Positions 60,601-64,000 of a DNA stretch of 64,000 nt are shown here, piece after piece. The notes beneath the pieces are model-generated. The model saw only the letters and a list, made by a program, of their open reading frames with translations, was not told the DNA's origin and ran no database searches. Numbering within the stretch: position 1 is the first letter of the stretch; each line of letters starts with the position of its first letter. A program made the position numbers and the translations under genes. This stretch comes from Welwitschia mirabilis (taxonomy: Eukaryota > Gnetophyta > Gnetopsida > Welwitschiales), in assembly GCA_051453625.1 (NCBI GenBank), contig JBOZIK010000001.1:139994364-140058363 (forward strand). Direction: 5' to 3'.

Positions 60601-62254
60601 GCATAGGATTATCCACCATGCATAGGTTTCTCAATTACACACAGGTTGCAGCATGGACTGTAATTTTTTTAGGAAATGGTTTTAAAAACCCTACATAAGT
60701 CACTATTGATTAGTTTTTTTTTTTGTGTTTTTCTTTTTTTCTCTATTATTTAGGAATGGCTTATGATGTATTTTTCCTATTTAATAAGCATTGCAAAATA
60801 CCCATTAAATTATGATATTTAAAATTTTATTACTTAAAAGTATAATTTTTTAAGAAATCTTAAATTTAAATTTTCTCTAAACTTTAGTATTAAATAATTT
60901 CTTTATGTACATTAGTAGTTGAAATAGCTTTGTGATTGTCTTGTTTTACTTGTAAAAGAAAAATTTTACCTTCTTGAGTTATTCTAGCATGTTATCCTCT
61001 CTTTTTTATAATGTAACATGATTTATTTTTATGTTTTAACACTGTGATCATCTTAAACTAAATACAAGATTAATATTAAATTCATCTTAAAGTTTGAAAA
61101 ATAAAGCATATTCATTAAGATCGAGAAATATAGCTTTGTAGTTCCTAATTGATCTATTATTAGTTCTTGTTTCATCAATAATGGTTATGTTTTACGATGC
61201 TATTTAGGATTATTACATGTTTCTTGAAGAACTGGTTATTATTAGTATACTACTTAATGCTCTTAACTATATGAACCATCTTTTACTGGGAGTTATCAAA
61301 TTATAAAGAACTCTTCTTAATAATTAATGTTATTAGTTATGATTTTAATTCTTGAATTTTTATCCTTTTTCTCTTTTCTATTTTTATTATTTTTAGGATA
61401 CTTTATATCACTACATGAGTGATTTGGATTTTTAAAAGAGTTATTTTGTAAAACCATCTTATTAAGGAATTTTTAAAACTTTAATTTCATATTTCCTAAT
61501 TTTCTATTTTTCTTGGATCTAGTAAATATTATTTTGTCTTGCTTTGTCTTTAGTTTTATTTATCTTAATAAATTTTTACATTAACTATTATTTTTTAAAA
61601 TGTTTTCATACTTTAAAAGACACCTTTGACTTCATGGAAAAAGAAAAAACTAAGTTGATATTAATCATTTCCTTTTCTACTATAGAACTGTATTCTTTAA
61701 TTCATATTCTTAGCTTGCTAATCTAATTCTTTAGTTTTGTGACATCTTTATGATTTTCAATTCTAAGCATGAATATTTCAATAATTGATGATTATTTATG
61801 TGTTCTTTTTTTTTGAATTTCAAAAGTTTTCTCTAAGACAGTTCAAATATATTTAAGGTTCTTTATGCACGAATCCAAGGATAAACTTCATTGTTGACAT
61901 TTATTAGTAAAATAAGTCTTGCCAGTTATTACTCATTATCCTTCTTTATAGATACATTCCATTTAGGGAATATTCAAATTCTTATTCAACTAAAAAAGTG
62001 TTTATTCACATATTCCAAATGTTCTATTCTAAATAAGCAAGTTTCATGTGGTTCCTAAGAAATCATTCTATTATATCGGTTATGATAAAATTAACATATG
62101 CCTTTTATATCTTTAATTCTATTGTAATATATTAATACTAAATTTCTTTACAAGTACTAAAATAGTATTTTCATTAAGTGTTTTGCATTACATGCTACTA
62201 TCAAATTTGTAATCCATCTCAACGTTATGTTCATGATTGTGCTATGATATCATG
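60601..62254. other. A+T-rich non-coding DNA
   Basis: Dense stops in all frames; nothing recognised except short T-rich runs (for example near 60716-60725). Confidence 0.55.
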
Positions 62255-62405
62255 TTGAGAGTTTATGCAAAAGTGAAATAGAGTATAGGAAATCTTACCA
62301 AAACATAATATGAAATGGCATTAACATAAACTAAAACTAGGAAAAATATATAATAGACTTTATAAGTTAAATAAATAAATTACAATTGAATCATATCCAT
62401 TTGAT

Positions 62406-62408
<3 letters not shown>

Positions 62409-62474
<66 letters not shown>

Positions 62475-62603
62475 ACACACACANNNNNNNNNNNNNNNNN
62501 NNNNNNNNNNNNNNNNNNNNNNNNNNNNNNNNNNNNNNNNNNNNNNNNNNNNNNNNNNNNNNNNNNNNNNNNNNNNNNNNNNNCACACACACACACACAC
62601 ACA

Positions 62604-62659
<56 letters not shown>
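62409..62659. repeat. (AC)n microsatellite containing a 100-N gap
   Basis: About 75 bp of AC before the gap and 76 bp after it, each interrupted once by ccc (62472-62474 and 62606-62608). The open frames of alternating Cys and Val across it are artefacts of the repeat. Confidence 0.95.
62484..62583. other. Assembly gap, 100 N
   Basis: Exactly 100 N inside the (AC)n tract. Repeat length could not be resolved by the assembler. Confidence 0.95.
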
Positions 62660-62663
<4 letters not shown>

Positions 62664-62745
62664 AAGAGATGTAAATCTTTATAAAGCATGTATGAATAGT
62701 TACATTATTTCATTAGGATTAATTAACTAATTTATTTACATAGTT

Positions 62746-64000
62746 TTATTAATTAGAACTTACAAGTTTATTTTATTATAGTCAAATATATTGGAAATAA
62801 AACATACTAGTCAAAATGTATTTCATGCTTTTTTATTTATAAAAGAATTAATTGGAGTTTTTACAAAAAATTAATCTACTAAATACACACAATTTTTATG
62901 GTATTTTAAGAGATCAAAAAGTATTACATTATTATATTAATTAGGAAAAAATTCCTATGCATTAAATATTTTTATTTCTATTTATTGTTTATGGTTACCA
63001 TCATCCCTATTCTTATTACTTCATAAATGTTAGATTGGTAGCTTGTTGGCTTTAAAAGGGCATTGTCTCTTTTAACTTCATAAGGCTAGTAAGCTAGTGA
63101 GTTTCTTGGGAATAATTCAAGACTCTTTATGATTCTTCTATTACCATGCATAATTGTTTTTTACCTTTTTTAAAAGAATATATGATTTTCTTCTTTAGAA
63201 TATACATTTAAACAATTCCCTAGAAAAAATTCTTTAAGCATATTAACTATAATAATAACTTAGTAGTTTTGTTGTATAAGCCTTTCTTTCTTTTCTAGTT
63301 GCTTCATAGTCTAGCTATTATTACTTAATGTAACCAACTTTAGCTCAATCATGAATTCGAGAATTTATAAGTGGATATCTTTATTAAAATTTGGATTCTT
63401 CTAGGGCTTTCAAAAATTAACTATTTTCTTTGGTACTTTCTTCATCAAGATTTACTTATTAATTGTTAACTTTAACATATAGGAATTATATTCTTAACCT
63501 AGTATACCCTTAATGTGTTGCATCTAGAAGTTTTAGTTATATTTTTTATCAATTCTTTTAATACAAACATTTTGGACATGAAAAATCATCTATAATATTA
63601 AACTTTTAGAAAATTTATTATTATTTAGCTTTTTGCCAAATGATAATACTTATCTAAAATTTCTCTAAAGAGTTATTTATTTTATTACTATGTATCAATT
63701 TTTAAAGCCATAAAAGTGATTTAAGATTTCAAAGGATAAATTCTTATCCTTTTTATAATTTAAATATATAGATGAAAATTAATATTTTATGAAATATTTA
63801 TTTTTATCTTCAAACTAAAGTAGGAAAGGCACAACATGAGGTTAAATATCTTATGTAGCTTCTAAAGCATTATTAAATGGATTATGCATGATTATTAATG
63901 TTTCTTCTAAAGATTTATTCCTTTAAATACCTCTATTAATTAGCCATAATTAAAAAATCAAAATTAAAAATTTTCATATAATTTCTTTATTTTAAATTAT
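62746..64000. other. A+T-rich non-coding DNA
   Basis: No coding or repeat structure is recognised to the end of the window. Confidence 0.5.

Larger units (their letters stand above)
62255..62745. repeat. Dispersed repeat, copy B, split by (AC)n
   Basis: It shares ordered blocks with 29815-30060 on both sides of the microsatellite, so the (AC)n expansion lies inside a copy of this repeat. Confidence 0.45.

Noticed and set aside
62360-62689. Minus-strand open frames of alternating Cys and Val
   Set aside because: They are translations of the (AC)n microsatellite and run through N; not proteins.

Overview
The window is a stretch of plant nuclear DNA, most likely from a flowering plant in a draft assembly. 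It is extremely A+T-rich, broken by runs of N, and almost entirely built from decayed transposable elements. Plant-type Ty1/copia, Ty3/gypsy (Athila/Tat-like) and L1-type LINE coding remnants are present together with tRNA-derived SINE relics, a TRIM and microsatellites. I found no intact protein-coding host gene. The longest clean reading frames are pieces of retrotransposon polyproteins cut by stops and frameshifts, many explained by C-to-T or G-to-A transitions as expected from old methylated repeats.

Layout. 1-4.4 kb: A+T-rich DNA with several SINE-like relics. 4.4-5.4 kb: less decayed, unidentified sequence split by a ~500 bp TRIM with two LTRs, a PBS and a PPT. 5.4-8.9 kb: A+T-rich, no gene. 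8.9-14.7 kb: copia element 1, plus strand (5' LTR remnant, PBS, gag, protease, integrase, RT, RNase H), missing its 3' end. 14.7-22.7 kb: copia element 2, minus strand, SIRE-like, with a truncated 3' LTR, an extra ORF after pol, and a 5' LTR carrying a 67-bp tandem repeat. 23.15-29.55 kb: a 5'-truncated Ty3/gypsy Athila/Tat-like element, plus strand, with protease, RT, RNase H, integrase, PPT and 3' LTR. 29.6-34.7 kb: unassigned A+T-rich DNA with a dispersed repeat and a 99-bp tandem duplication. 34,725-44,425: copia element 3, minus strand, complete end to end, with two LTRs of 1322 bp and a 5-bp target duplication.

45.3-47.1 kb: a Tork/Ale-like copia fragment, minus strand. 47.5-51.25 kb: a short element with LTRs of the same family as the 28.2 kb gypsy LTR and almost no coding interior, probably a non-autonomous (LARD-like) partner. 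51.25-53.25 kb: less A+T-rich sequence that looks like non-coding or UTR remains of a host transcript. 53.25-54.09 kb: an 18-T tract followed by an exceptional CpG-rich, pyrimidine-rich block that nothing recognised explains. 54.64-55.08 kb: a copia integrase fragment. 55.1-60.6 kb: an L1-like LINE, minus strand, with ORF1 (zinc knuckle) and ORF2 (endonuclease, RT, zf-RVT). 60.6-64 kb: A+T-rich DNA with a long (AC)n microsatellite.

The most interesting signals are the extra ORF and paired polypurine-like motifs shared by copia elements 2 and 3; the same RT active-site Asp-to-Asn change in three copia copies; the autonomous/non-autonomous LTR pair; the isolated CpG-rich block beside an oligo-T tract; and assembly signatures (gap edges that repeat each other, and a 342-bp overlap across one gap).
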